Positions 18,005-25,788 of a stretch of DNA of 64,000 bases are shown piece after piece; position 1 is the first letter of the stretch; the number at the start of each line of letters is the position of its first letter. Source of the DNA: Streptomyces sp. CoH27 (GTDB lineage: Bacteria; Actinomycetota; Actinomycetes; Streptomycetales; Streptomycetaceae); the NCBI RefSeq assembly GCF_020181035.1, contig NZ_JAIQYY010000009.1:124001-188000 (forward strand), given 5' to 3'. The notes beneath the pieces were generated by a model. That model was not told the DNA's origin, made no database searches, and saw only the letters and a list, made by a program, of their open reading frames with translations. The translations under genes were made by a program, and so were the position numbers.

Positions 18005-18115
18005 TCAGAGACAGAGCAGAACGCTCGCGGCGGAGACGCAGGAGAGCAGGCTCACGGTGCTCGCGCCGCCGTCGTGCTCCTCGGACTGGAGGGTCTGCAG
18101 GTCGAGCAGTGCCAT
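18005..18115 (-). CDS. ramS: RamS/AmfS-like class III lanthipeptide precursor (SapB family), 36 aa
   Basis: This short gene encodes 36 residues starting MALLDLQTLQ. The LLDLQ motif (residues 3-7) is the conserved leader element recognised by class III synthetases, and closely matches AmfS. The C-terminal half contains two consecutive Ser-x2-Ser-x3-Cys motifs: Ser19/Ser22/Cys26 and Ser28/Ser31/Cys35. This is the pattern that forms labionin or Dha-plus-lanthionine rings in SapB and AmfS. The core is hydrophobic and uncharged, as expected for a surface-active morphogen. GGAAAGG lies upstream of ATG 18115. The gene sits 36 bp downstream of ramC on the same strand. The leader cleavage site cannot be fixed from sequence. 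Confidence 0.92.
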   Translation of the reverse strand: MALLDLQTLQSEEHDGGASTVSLLSCVSAASVLLCL

Positions 18116-18151
18116 GACGGTGTCCTTTCCTTCTCGGGGACGGGGGTTGGA

Positions 18152-20764
18152 TCACGGCTCCGTCGGTGCGGAGCCGCGTGTGCGGGCCGCCGGGAGCGGC
18201 GGCAGGAAGGGCAGGTGCGCGGTGCCGGCGTCGTCGCGGGCCGCGGCGAGCGCGAGCAGGCAGCCTGCCGTACCGGTGGCGAGGTCCATGGACAGGCGCA
18301 TCATCTGGTGCCCGGGGAAGGCGAGTTGACCCTGGTAGGCCATCGCGAACCAGCCGAGTCCGGTGATCTGCTGCGCCAGCCGTTCCTCCGTGGCGCCCGG
18401 GGCGGAGGAGCGGGCGAGGTGCAGGATCATTCCGGCACGGCCCTGGAAGAGGCCGGGCTGGGCGTAGAAGCGTGCGGTGGCGGCCGTGAGGATGCCGGTC
18501 CGGGCGTGCTCGAACTCCGGAGTCTCCCGGTGCGCCAGGAAGTCGTCCAGGACCAGCCCGATGCCCGCGCTGCCGTCGCCGAGGTACGGCAGTGTCCGCC
18601 GGCCCTCGTCCACCTCCAGGCCGCCGCCCGCCTGCTGGGTCACACAGCGGTCCAGGTCACGCCGGAGCGCCTCGGCCGCCGCGTCCAGGAAGCGGTCCTC
18701 GCCGGTCTCCTCGTAGCGCCGGATCAGGAAGAGCGCCGGACCGGTCGCGCCGCGCAGCAGGCCGGCGCGCCGCAGCGGGGTGTCCGGGACCGGTTCGGCC
18801 AGACGGCGTACGAGGATCTCGGCGGCCTCGGCCGCGTGGCGGCGCAACTCCGGCTCGCCCGTGGTGTCCGCGAGCCGGGCGAGGACCAGGCCGAGGCCGG
18901 CGAGTCCGCCCTGGAGATCGGCGGCGAGGCCCCGCCAGTTCTCCCGCAGGACGCATCCGATCAGGTCCAGCGCCCGCTGCCGGTGCCCGAGCCGGTCCAG
19001 CACCAGGGCGACGCCCGCGAGGCCGTCGTACAGGCCGAGCGGGGTGCCGGGCGGCGGCGGGGCGGTGCGGTCGAGCAGCCAGCGCTCGCCCTCGTCGTAG
19101 CGGCCGGCCCCGGACACCTCCAGGGCGTACAGCACCCCGGCCGCGCCGTGCGCGAGACCCAGGCCGCCGCCGTCGGAGAACTGGGCGATGTCGCCGGGGA
19201 AGAGCCGGTCGTCGCGTTCGGGGGTGGCGGAGGCGAGGATCGCCTTCACCATCGAGTCCCGGCTGTACGGCCAGTCGCCGGGCACCGTCGGCGGGGCCGG
19301 CCGGGCGCGCCGGCCGCCTGCCGTGTCCCGGGTGATCTCCGCGACCGCCTCGTCCAGGAAGGCCCGCGGCACGTCCGGGAACTGCTCGGCGATCACCTCC
19401 GCCAGATGCGCCGCCTTGCCGCGGTCCACCACGAACAGCGTGGTCACCGGCAGGAACAGGGCCAGGCGCAGACACGCCAGTGCGTAGCGGTCGATGTCGG
19501 CGCCCCGGCGGTCCGGCGGGGCGAAGAAGCCGGGGTGGGCGACCGTCTGCCGGGCGCCCGCCTCGGCGGGAGCGGCGGCCTCGAAGTCGATGAGATACAC
19601 GGACTGTTCGTCCTCGGCCACCATGATGTTGAACACGTGCAGGTCGTTGAAGACCAGCCCGCGCGCGTGTATCGCCGCGACCGCCCGCTCCACCGCCGCG
19701 TTGATGCGCAGCGCCCACGCCGTGTACGCGGCGACCTTCGCCGGGTCGGGATCGGCGGTGAGCAGCGGATGCCGCTCGGCGAAGAAGGAGTTGAGCGGGC
19801 GGCCCACCACGTGGTCCATGACCAGGAACCGGTGCTCGCCGAGCAGGAACCAGTCCCGTACCTCGGGCACCACACCGGTCCCGGCGACCCGCTCCAGCGC
19901 CGCCTTCTCCCGCTCCAGCCGGGCCACCGCGTCCGCGCCGTCGGCGGCCAGCCCCGCGTACGGCCGGGCCTCCTTCAGCACCACCGGGCGCCCGTCCCGG
20001 GTGTCGGTCCCGGTGTACACCCCGCCGCCGTTCGAGAAGTGCAGCGCCTTCTCGATGCGGTACGGCAGCTCGCCGACCGTCGTGGTGTTGCGGGCCTGGA
20101 GGTGCGGCCGCAGGAACTCCGGCAGCGTCACCCAGTCGGGCACCTGGAAGGACGGCGCCCGCCGGTCCGGCACCAGCGTGCCCGTGCCGTCGGCCACCGC
20201 CGGGACCAGGGTGCCGCGCTCGTCGACGACGTACCGGCGGGCGAAGGCGCCGTAGCGGACGTAGAGGGGGCCGTCGTGCCAGCGCAGGTCGGTGAGGATG
20301 TACGGCCCCTCGAAGCCCTCCAGCAGCGCACCCAGCTCACGCAGCACCCGGTGGAGTTGCTCCTCGTCCGCCGGGTAGAGCGTGACGAACTTGCCGCTGG
20401 TGTCGCGGCCCGCGTACTTGGCGTTGCGCAGGTGCAGCAGATGCGGGCCGGGCACGAACTTGAACGGGATGCGGCGCGGTACGCAGTAGTCCCAGACGAC
20501 GGCGGCGATCCGGTCGGCGTTCGCCGCGGTCGCCGAGGAGTGGATCTTCCAGCCCTGGGCCGGCGACGGCAGCGGCGCGCCCTCCGCGCCGAGCGGGGTC
20601 AGTGTCAGCCAGTCGCCGGAGCGTGCCGCGTGCCAGCCGGCCGGGACGGTGCGGCGCGCCGTGGCGAACAGCGGCGCGGGCTCCCGTCCGTCCGCCGAGA
20701 GCCGGTCGGGGGTGTCGTAGAAATGCCGGTCGGCCAGCGCGTACACCTCGTACCGCTTGTCCAT
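18152..20764 (-). CDS. ramC: RamC-like class III lanthionine synthetase (lyase-kinase-cyclase)
   Basis: This 870-aa protein would dehydrate and cyclise the RamS-like peptide. An N-terminal lyase-like region (about 1-235) precedes a Ser/Thr kinase-like domain with the ATP-binding Lys264 (VVLKEARPY), the catalytic loop GLVFNDLHVFNIMV (Asp374) and the DFE metal site (393-395). The C-terminal cyclase-like domain (about 500-860) has repeated Gly-rich LanC helices such as LGLAHGAAGVLYAL and YLGDGSAGIGLVLDDF. It lacks the Cys-His-Gly zinc ligands of LanC, which is typical of class III. ATG 20764 follows GGGAGGGGC. It is the first gene of the ramC-S-A-B operon. Confidence 0.93.
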   Translation of the reverse strand: MDKRYEVYALADRHFYDTPDRLSADGREPAPLFATARRTVPAGWHAARSGDWLTLTPLGAEGAPLPSPAQGWKIHSSATAANADRIAAVVWDYCVPRRIPFKFVPGPHLLHLRNAKYAGRDTSGKFVTLYPADEEQLHRVLRELGALLEGFEGPYILTDLRWHDGPLYVRYGAFARRYVVDERGTLVPAVADGTGTLVPDRRAPSFQVPDWVTLPEFLRPHLQARNTTTVGELPYRIEKALHFSNGGGVYTGTDTRDGRPVVLKEARPYAGLAADGADAVARLEREKAALERVAGTGVVPEVRDWFLLGEHRFLVMDHVVGRPLNSFFAERHPLLTADPDPAKVAAYTAWALRINAAVERAVAAIHARGLVFNDLHVFNIMVAEDEQSVYLIDFEAAAPAEAGARQTVAHPGFFAPPDRRGADIDRYALACLRLALFLPVTTLFVVDRGKAAHLAEVIAEQFPDVPRAFLDEAVAEITRDTAGGRRARPAPPTVPGDWPYSRDSMVKAILASATPERDDRLFPGDIAQFSDGGGLGLAHGAAGVLYALEVSGAGRYDEGERWLLDRTAPPPPGTPLGLYDGLAGVALVLDRLGHRQRALDLIGCVLRENWRGLAADLQGGLAGLGLVLARLADTTGEPELRRHAAEAAEILVRRLAEPVPDTPLRRAGLLRGATGPALFLIRRYEETGEDRFLDAAAEALRRDLDRCVTQQAGGGLEVDEGRRTLPYLGDGSAGIGLVLDDFLAHRETPEFEHARTGILTAATARFYAQPGLFQGRAGMILHLARSSAPGATEERLAQQITGLGWFAMAYQGQLAFPGHQMMRLSMDLATGTAGCLLALAAARDDAGTAHLPFLPPLPAARTRGSAPTEP

Positions 20765-20929
20765 GCCCCTCCCGCCCTCGTCCTCGGCGACCGGAATCCC
20801 GGTGACCGGAACAGACACTCGCAGGCGTCACACGGCTGCGGACAGTCACGTCTGTCACGAGGTCGGCGTGCGGAACTCATGGGTCAAGATGTGTTCGGCG
20901 GCTTTCGAGCGGACGGGCGCGCGGTACAC

Positions 20930-20963
20930 CCGGAGCGTTCACCGAGACGTCCGGAGCGTTCAC
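20930..20963. promoter_or_regulatory. 13-bp direct repeat between ramC and the divergent SpoIIE phosphatase
   Basis: CCGGAGCGTTCAC occurs at 20930-20942 and again at 20951-20963, exactly 21 bp apart (two helical turns). It lies 166-199 bp upstream of ramC and 33-66 bp upstream of the phosphatase start. The spacing suits a dimeric regulator binding one face of the DNA. RamR is one candidate; nothing in the sequence proves it. Confidence 0.5.
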
Positions 20964-20995
20964 AGGGGCTGCGCAGGAGGCTCACACGCGCTGTA

Positions 20996-23455
20996 ATGGC
21001 GAACGTGGTGAGGGACGGCGCTGCGGTCGGCGGAACGAGGACGGGGCCGGAGCGCGCCGAGGCCGCCCTCGACGCCCTCGGCGTGTCCGAGGGCCTCCCG
21101 GACCGGCTCCACCGGGTCCTCGAACAGGCGCTGGTGTTCTCCGGCGCGGCCTTCGCCGGGTTGTACACGCCCGGCGACGACCCCGATCAGCTGTGCCTCG
21201 TCGAGTCGGCGGGCCTGCCGCGCACCCTGTACGGGCTCCGGGACGCCTATCCGGCGGCCGGCGGCTCCCCGGTCGCCGAGGCCCACCGCACCGGCCGCCC
21301 GCAGTGGCTGGGCCCGGAACAGCCGGCCGGCCGTTCCGAGGCGCAGCGCACCCCGTCCCAGGACTTCTCCGTGGCCGCCCTGCCGCTCGGCCCGGCGGGC
21401 GCGGGCGCCCTGCTGGCCGTCAGCGAGCATCCCGGCGGCTTCGGCGGCGACGAACGGGCCTGCCTGGAGCTGATCGCCCGCGCGGTCGCCGTACCGGTCC
21501 CGGCCGCCGAGGGGGAGACCGGCGAGCTGCCCGCGAACGCCTTCAGCCTGGCCATGGACACCGGCCGGGCCGAGGTCGGCGACGCCATCCTGCGGCTGTT
21601 CGGGCTCACCAGGGACACCTTCGACGGCCGGGTGGAGACCCTGCTCGCCCGGACCGTGCCCGAGGACCTGCCCGCGCTGATGTCCGTGGTCGAGGCCGAC
21701 CACATGACCATCGGCGAACGCGAACTGGAGTTCCGCATCCTCCAGCCCTCCGGCGAGCCGCTGTGGCTGCGGCTGTGCGGCCGGCTGGTGCCCGGCGGGG
21801 AGGGCCGCCCGGCCCGGCTGGCCGGCACCGTCGCCGACGCCTCCACGCTGCGCTCCGACGTCACCGACGTGGCCCGGGTGCAGCGCCTGGCCGCCGCCCT
21901 CGCCACCGCCGGCACGGTCAAGGACGTCGGCGGGGCCGTCGTCGCCGCCCTGCGGGCACCGCTGCAGGCCGACCGGATCGCCCTCGCCGAACTGGAGAAC
22001 GACCGCCTCGTCGTCACCGTCCTCGACCCGCCCGAACCCGAGGCCTGGCCCGAGCTGTGGCGTACCGAATGGCGCACCGAGTGGCCCGACGCACCGGTGC
22101 GCGCCATGCCCACCCTGGCCGCCGCGCTGCGCGAGGGCCGCATCCGGATCTGGCCCGCCGGCAGCCGGCTGGAGCCCGCCCTCGCCGGCGTCGGCCCCGG
22201 CGGCCTCGCGGTGCTGCCGCTGCCCGCCGGCGGCCGGGTGGCCGGCGCCTGCCTGATCGGCTGGGACCGGCCGCACGACTTCGGCCCCGAAGAACGGGCC
22301 CTGCTCACCGCCTGCGCCGGTCTGACCGGCCAGGCCCTGCTGCGCGCCCACGCCTTCGACGCCGAGCACGAACTCGTCGGCATGCTCCAGCGCACCCTGC
22401 TGCCGCGCCGGCTGCCCCGGCTGCCCGGCGCGGTCGCCGTCGCCCGCTATCTGCCCACCGTCGCCGGGCTGGAGGTCGGCGGCGACTGGTACGACGTGAT
22501 CCCGCTCGCCGACCACCACGTGGCCTTCGTCATCGGCGACGTCCAGGGCCACAACGCGGGCGCCGCCACCCTGATGGGCCAGATGCGTACCGCCCTGCGT
22601 GCCTACGCCGCCGAGGGCCACACCCCGGACGTGGTCGTCGCGCACGCCAACCGGCTGCTGCTGGACATGGAGACCGACCTCTTCGCCACCTGCGCCTACG
22701 TCGACGTCGACATGGAGGAGGGCACCGCCTGGTGCGTACGCGCCGGCCATCTCGAGCCGGTGCTGCGCCACCCGGACGGCAGCACCGAGATCGTGGCCGC
22801 CGAGGGCGGCCCGCCGCTGGGCGTTGTCGGGCAGGCGGACTTCCCGATGACCCCGCTCAGGCTCCAGCCCGGCACGGTGCTCGCGCTGACCACCGACGGC
22901 CTGGTGGAGTCGGTGGACTGCGACCTCGACGAGGGCATGGAGCGGCTCGTGCGCGAGCTGTCCGCCGCCGACCCCGAGCACCTCGGCCAGGTCGCCGACG
23001 CCCTGCTCGCCGGCGCCCACCGCACCGACGACGTCGCCCTGTTGCTGATGCGCTACGACGGGATGGCCGTACGCCCGCTGCGGGAGAGCTGGACGGTGTG
23101 GCGGGTCCCGCAGGCGGTCGGACACGCCCGCCGCTTCACCCGGCGCACCCTGCGCACCTGGGGCGTCTCGCAGGACATCCTGGACACGGCCCTGCTGGTG
23201 GTCTCCGAGCTCGTCACCAACGCCCTCGTGCACACCGACGGTCAGGTCCGCCTCGACCTCAGCCTGGTCAACCACCGGCTGCGCCTGTCGGTCACCGACG
23301 CCTCGCCGCGCAGCCCCGTCAAGCCCACCAGCATCGGCTGGGAGGCCACCGGCGGGCGCGGCATCCTGCTGGTGGAGGCGGTGTCGGCGGCCTGGGGGAC
23401 GGTCCCGGTCAGCGGCGGCAAACAGGTGTGGGCGGACATCGTCCCCGAGGGCTGA
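20996..23455 (+). CDS. GAF-PAS-GAF-SpoIIE phosphatase with C-terminal anti-sigma-like HATPase domain
   Basis: This 819-aa protein is built as GAF (about 30-165), PAS (about 180-285), GAF (about 300-455), PP2C/SpoIIE phosphatase (about 475-690; VGGDWYDVIP and TDDVALLLM) and a C-terminal HATPase_c domain of the RsbW type (about 700-815; LVVSELVTNALVHT, then the GGRGILLVEA loop). Having a phosphatase and a predicted anti-sigma kinase in one chain suggests self-contained partner switching. AGGAGG (20975-20980) lies 15 bp before ATG 20996, a long spacing. The frame is open far upstream, with another ATG at 20880, so the N-terminus is uncertain. It is divergent from ramC. Confidence 0.88.
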   Translation: MANVVRDGAAVGGTRTGPERAEAALDALGVSEGLPDRLHRVLEQALVFSGAAFAGLYTPGDDPDQLCLVESAGLPRTLYGLRDAYPAAGGSPVAEAHRTGRPQWLGPEQPAGRSEAQRTPSQDFSVAALPLGPAGAGALLAVSEHPGGFGGDERACLELIARAVAVPVPAAEGETGELPANAFSLAMDTGRAEVGDAILRLFGLTRDTFDGRVETLLARTVPEDLPALMSVVEADHMTIGERELEFRILQPSGEPLWLRLCGRLVPGGEGRPARLAGTVADASTLRSDVTDVARVQRLAAALATAGTVKDVGGAVVAALRAPLQADRIALAELENDRLVVTVLDPPEPEAWPELWRTEWRTEWPDAPVRAMPTLAAALREGRIRIWPAGSRLEPALAGVGPGGLAVLPLPAGGRVAGACLIGWDRPHDFGPEERALLTACAGLTGQALLRAHAFDAEHELVGMLQRTLLPRRLPRLPGAVAVARYLPTVAGLEVGGDWYDVIPLADHHVAFVIGDVQGHNAGAATLMGQMRTALRAYAAEGHTPDVVVAHANRLLLDMETDLFATCAYVDVDMEEGTAWCVRAGHLEPVLRHPDGSTEIVAAEGGPPLGVVGQADFPMTPLRLQPGTVLALTTDGLVESVDCDLDEGMERLVRELSAADPEHLGQVADALLAGAHRTDDVALLLMRYDGMAVRPLRESWTVWRVPQAVGHARRFTRRTLRTWGVSQDILDTALLVVSELVTNALVHTDGQVRLDLSLVNHRLRLSVTDASPRSPVKPTSIGWEATGGRGILLVEAVSAAWGTVPVSGGKQVWADIVPEG

Positions 23456-23535
23456 CCCGCCACTCGGGTACGGGTGCGGCCGGACACGGCAGGTCGGAGG
23501 GGTTCGCCCGCCGGGCGTGCCTAGGGTCGGTCGGC

Positions 23536-23811
23536 GTGGCACACACCTTCGCAGAACTGGTGGAGAAGCAGCGCGCCGCCGATGCGGCGCAGCGCACGGT
23601 CGATGAGCTGCGGGAGGCCTACGGCCCGCCGGCCGAGCGGGGGATGACGGGCGCTCAGTCGGAGACCTACGAGACCGCCCTGCGCGCCTCCCAGGACCTG
23701 GCCCGCGAGGTGCAGACCGCGCTCAGCGAGTTCGCCAGGGAGAGCGGCCGGCCCCGCGGGGACATCGAGGCCGAGGTGACCCGGGCGGCGGCGGAACCGC
23801 AGGACACATGA
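23536..23811 (+). CDS. Small conserved-looking helical protein of unknown function
   Basis: This 91-aa soluble protein with a GTG start at 23536 is rich in Ala, Glu and Arg with heptad-like spacing (LVEKQRAADAAQRTVDELREAY; LRASQDLAREVQTALSEFAR), so it is probably a helical hairpin or coiled coil. No ribosome site is obvious. Its TGA overlaps the ATG of the cytochrome b gene (ATGA at 23808-23811), which suggests translational coupling. I do not recognise the family. Confidence 0.65.
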   Translation: MAHTFAELVEKQRAADAAQRTVDELREAYGPPAERGMTGAQSETYETALRASQDLAREVQTALSEFARESGRPRGDIEAEVTRAAAEPQDT

Positions 23812-25469
23812 GCGGACCGGCAGGGCACGGGAGCCGGACGGCAGGGCACGGGAGCGGCGGCGCAGGGCAGGGGCCCCGGAGCGCGGGACAGGGGAGCGGG
23901 CCCGCAGTGCCTGGGGCGTGGAGCGCGGGACAGGGGAGCGGTGGCGTCGGGCACGGGAGCGGCGGCGCAGGGTCCACGGGCCGGGCCGGCCGCCGTGGCG
24001 AACGGCTCGTGGGCGCCGCGGACGCCCGGCTGCCCGTGCTGGAGGGCGGTCCGCTGTTGCGCAAGGCGTTTCCAGACCACTGGTCCTTCCTGCTCGGCGA
24101 ACTGGCGCTGTACAGCCTGCTGGTGCTCATCCTCACCGGGGTCTGGCTGACCCTGTTCTTCACGCCCGAGATGCGCGAGGTCGTCTACACCGGCCCCTAC
24201 GCACCGCTGCGCGGGGTACGCATGTCGGCCGCGTTCGACTCCACCCTGCGCATCAGCTTCGACGTACGCGGCGGACTGCTCATGCGGCAGGCCCACCACT
24301 GGGCCGCGCTGGTCTTCGTCGCCGCCATCGGCGTGCACCTGCTGCGGATCTTCTTCACCGGGGCCTTCCGCCGCCCCCGCGAGCTGAACTGGGTGATCGG
24401 GCTGACCCTGTTCGTGGTCACCCTCGCCGAAGGCTTCGCCGGCTACTCCCTCCCCGACGATCTGCTCTCCGGCACCGGGCTGCGCATCGCCCAGGGCATC
24501 ATGACGTCGATCCCGGTGGTCGGTACCTACGTCGCCTTCCTCGTCTTCGGCGGCGCGTTCCCGGGACACGACATCATCACCCGCCTGTACCCGGTGCACG
24601 TCCTGCTGCTCCCGGGCGCCCTGATCGCCCTGCTCACCGTGCATCTGATCCTGGTGTTCCACCTCAAGCACACCCAGTGGCGCGGCCCGGGCCACACCGT
24701 GGGCAACGCCGTCGGCAAGCCCTTCTTCCCGCAGTTCACCGCCTCCTCGGGCGGCCTGTCCGTCGCCGTCGCCGGCGTCCTGGTGCTGCTGTCCGCGCTC
24801 GCCCAGGTCAATCCGGTCTGGAACTACGGCCCCTACCGTCCCGACCTGGTCTCCACCGGCTCCCAGCCCGACTGGTACGTCGGCTTCCTGGAGGGCGCGC
24901 TGCGACTGGTGCCGGCGTGGGAGACGAACGTCGCCGGGCACACCCTGATGTGGAACGTCCTGCTGCCTGCCGTGGTCCTGCCCGCCCTGCTGTTCGCCGT
25001 GCTCTACGCCTATCCGTTCGTGGAGCAGCGCATCACGGGAGAGTGGCGCGACGAACAGCACTTCTGCGACCGGCCGCGCGAACGCCCCGTCCGCACCGGC
25101 CTAGGCGTCGCGGGCACCGTCTGGTACGGCGTGCTGCTGCTGGCCGGCGGCAACGACGTCATCGCCCAGACCTTCCGTATCTCCGTCAACGCGCTCACCT
25201 GGGTGCTGCGCGTCGCCCTGATCGTGGCGCCCGTGCTGGCGTTCGTGGTGACCCGGTGGCTGTGCCGGGCCCTCACCGAGGCCGAACGGCACCGGCTGGC
25301 GGAGGGGGTGTCCACCGGTGAGATCCGGCAGAACGTCACCGGCGGCTACGAGTCCGACCACGAACCCGTGACCTCGTTCCGGCCCGGCGCCCCGCGCCGG
25401 CAGCTCACCGCTGCGCGTACTGGAACGCCATCCCGAACACCCCACGAGCCAGAACGCCCAGACCGATGA
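23808..25469 (+). CDS. qcrB: Cytochrome bc-type cytochrome b subunit (QcrB paralogue) with repeat-rich N-terminus
   Basis: This 553-aa polytopic membrane protein has the bis-histidine heme ligands in helices 2 and 4: AHHWAALVFVAAIGVHLL and YPVHVLLLPGALIALLTVHL. It also has the quinone-site PDW-like segment QPDWYVGFLEGALRL. The domain begins near residue 75. Before it lies a Gly/Ser/Ala-rich extension made of seven 7-residue repeats, encoded by a 21-bp minisatellite. No Rieske (qcrA) or cytochrome c (qcrC) gene is beside it. It is an accessory copy convergent with cytochrome oxidase subunits, and its last 65 bp overlap the 3' end of the subunit IV gene on the other strand. Confidence 0.9.
   Translation: MSGPAGHGSRTAGHGSGGAGQGPRSAGQGSGPAVPGAWSAGQGSGGVGHGSGGAGSTGRAGRRGERLVGAADARLPVLEGGPLLRKAFPDHWSFLLGELALYSLLVLILTGVWLTLFFTPEMREVVYTGPYAPLRGVRMSAAFDSTLRISFDVRGGLLMRQAHHWAALVFVAAIGVHLLRIFFTGAFRRPRELNWVIGLTLFVVTLAEGFAGYSLPDDLLSGTGLRIAQGIMTSIPVVGTYVAFLVFGGAFPGHDIITRLYPVHVLLLPGALIALLTVHLILVFHLKHTQWRGPGHTVGNAVGKPFFPQFTASSGGLSVAVAGVLVLLSALAQVNPVWNYGPYRPDLVSTGSQPDWYVGFLEGALRLVPAWETNVAGHTLMWNVLLPAVVLPALLFAVLYAYPFVEQRITGEWRDEQHFCDRPRERPVRTGLGVAGTVWYGVLLLAGGNDVIAQTFRISVNALTWVLRVALIVAPVLAFVVTRWLCRALTEAERHRLAEGVSTGEIRQNVTGGYESDHEPVTSFRPGAPRRQLTAARTGTPSRTPHEPERPDR
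23820..23966 (+). repeat. 21-bp minisatellite (seven units) inside qcrB
   Basis: Seven in-frame units of 21 bp run from 23820, with consensus near GCAGGGCACGGGAGCGGCGGC. They encode heptapeptides such as AGHGSRT, AGHGSGG, AGQGPRS and AGQGSGG. The period is exact, so copy number can change without breaking the frame. Confidence 0.85.
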
Positions 25470-25788
25470 GGAACAGCCACAGACCGTAGACGACACCGGT
25501 CGCCGTCACCGCGCAGCCCAGCGCGGTGACGATCGGGAACATGCTCTCGTCCGGGAAGAACGCCACCGGCCCCGCTCCGTCGGCCACCTCCGCGGCCGTA
25601 CGGTCCTGGGCGCGGGTGCCCCGGCGCCGGTACTGGATCAGGCAGAAGAACGCCACCAGCGCCGCCATCCCGCACGCGACGACCAGCGCGACCGTGCCCG
25701 TCTCGTCCCCGGACCACACCCCGTACAGCGCGGCGGATCCCCCGAAGAACAGCGCCACCCCGCCGAACAGCATCGCCTCGGTCTTCAT
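25405..25788 (-). CDS. ctaF: Cytochrome c oxidase subunit IV (actinobacterial CtaF type)
   Basis: This 127-aa protein has two hydrophobic hairpin regions, FGGVALFFGGSAALYGVW and VALVVACGMAALVAFFCLI, and two C-terminal helices, the layout of the actinobacterial subunit IV of aa3 oxidase. Its ATG overlaps the stop codon of ctaD (ATGA at 25785-25788), as usual for this pair. Its 3' end overlaps the end of the convergent cytochrome b gene by 65 bp. Confidence 0.9.
   Translation of the reverse strand: MKTEAMLFGGVALFFGGSAALYGVWSGDETGTVALVVACGMAALVAFFCLIQYRRRGTRAQDRTAAEVADGAGPVAFFPDESMFPIVTALGCAVTATGVVYGLWLFLIGLGVLARGVFGMAFQYAQR

Noticed and set aside
18152..20764. RamC-like protein as a class II (LanM) or class IV (LanL) synthetase
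   Set aside because: The kinase-like middle domain excludes LanM. The cyclase-like domain lacks the zinc ligands needed for LanL, leaving class III.
17501..20995. Very long plus-strand open frame (reaching 23455) upstream of the SpoIIE phosphatase start
   Set aside because: It runs antisense to ramS and ramC and is Arg/Ala/Gly-rich without domains. Only the part from about 20996 is a real protein. It is a shadow of high-GC codon bias.
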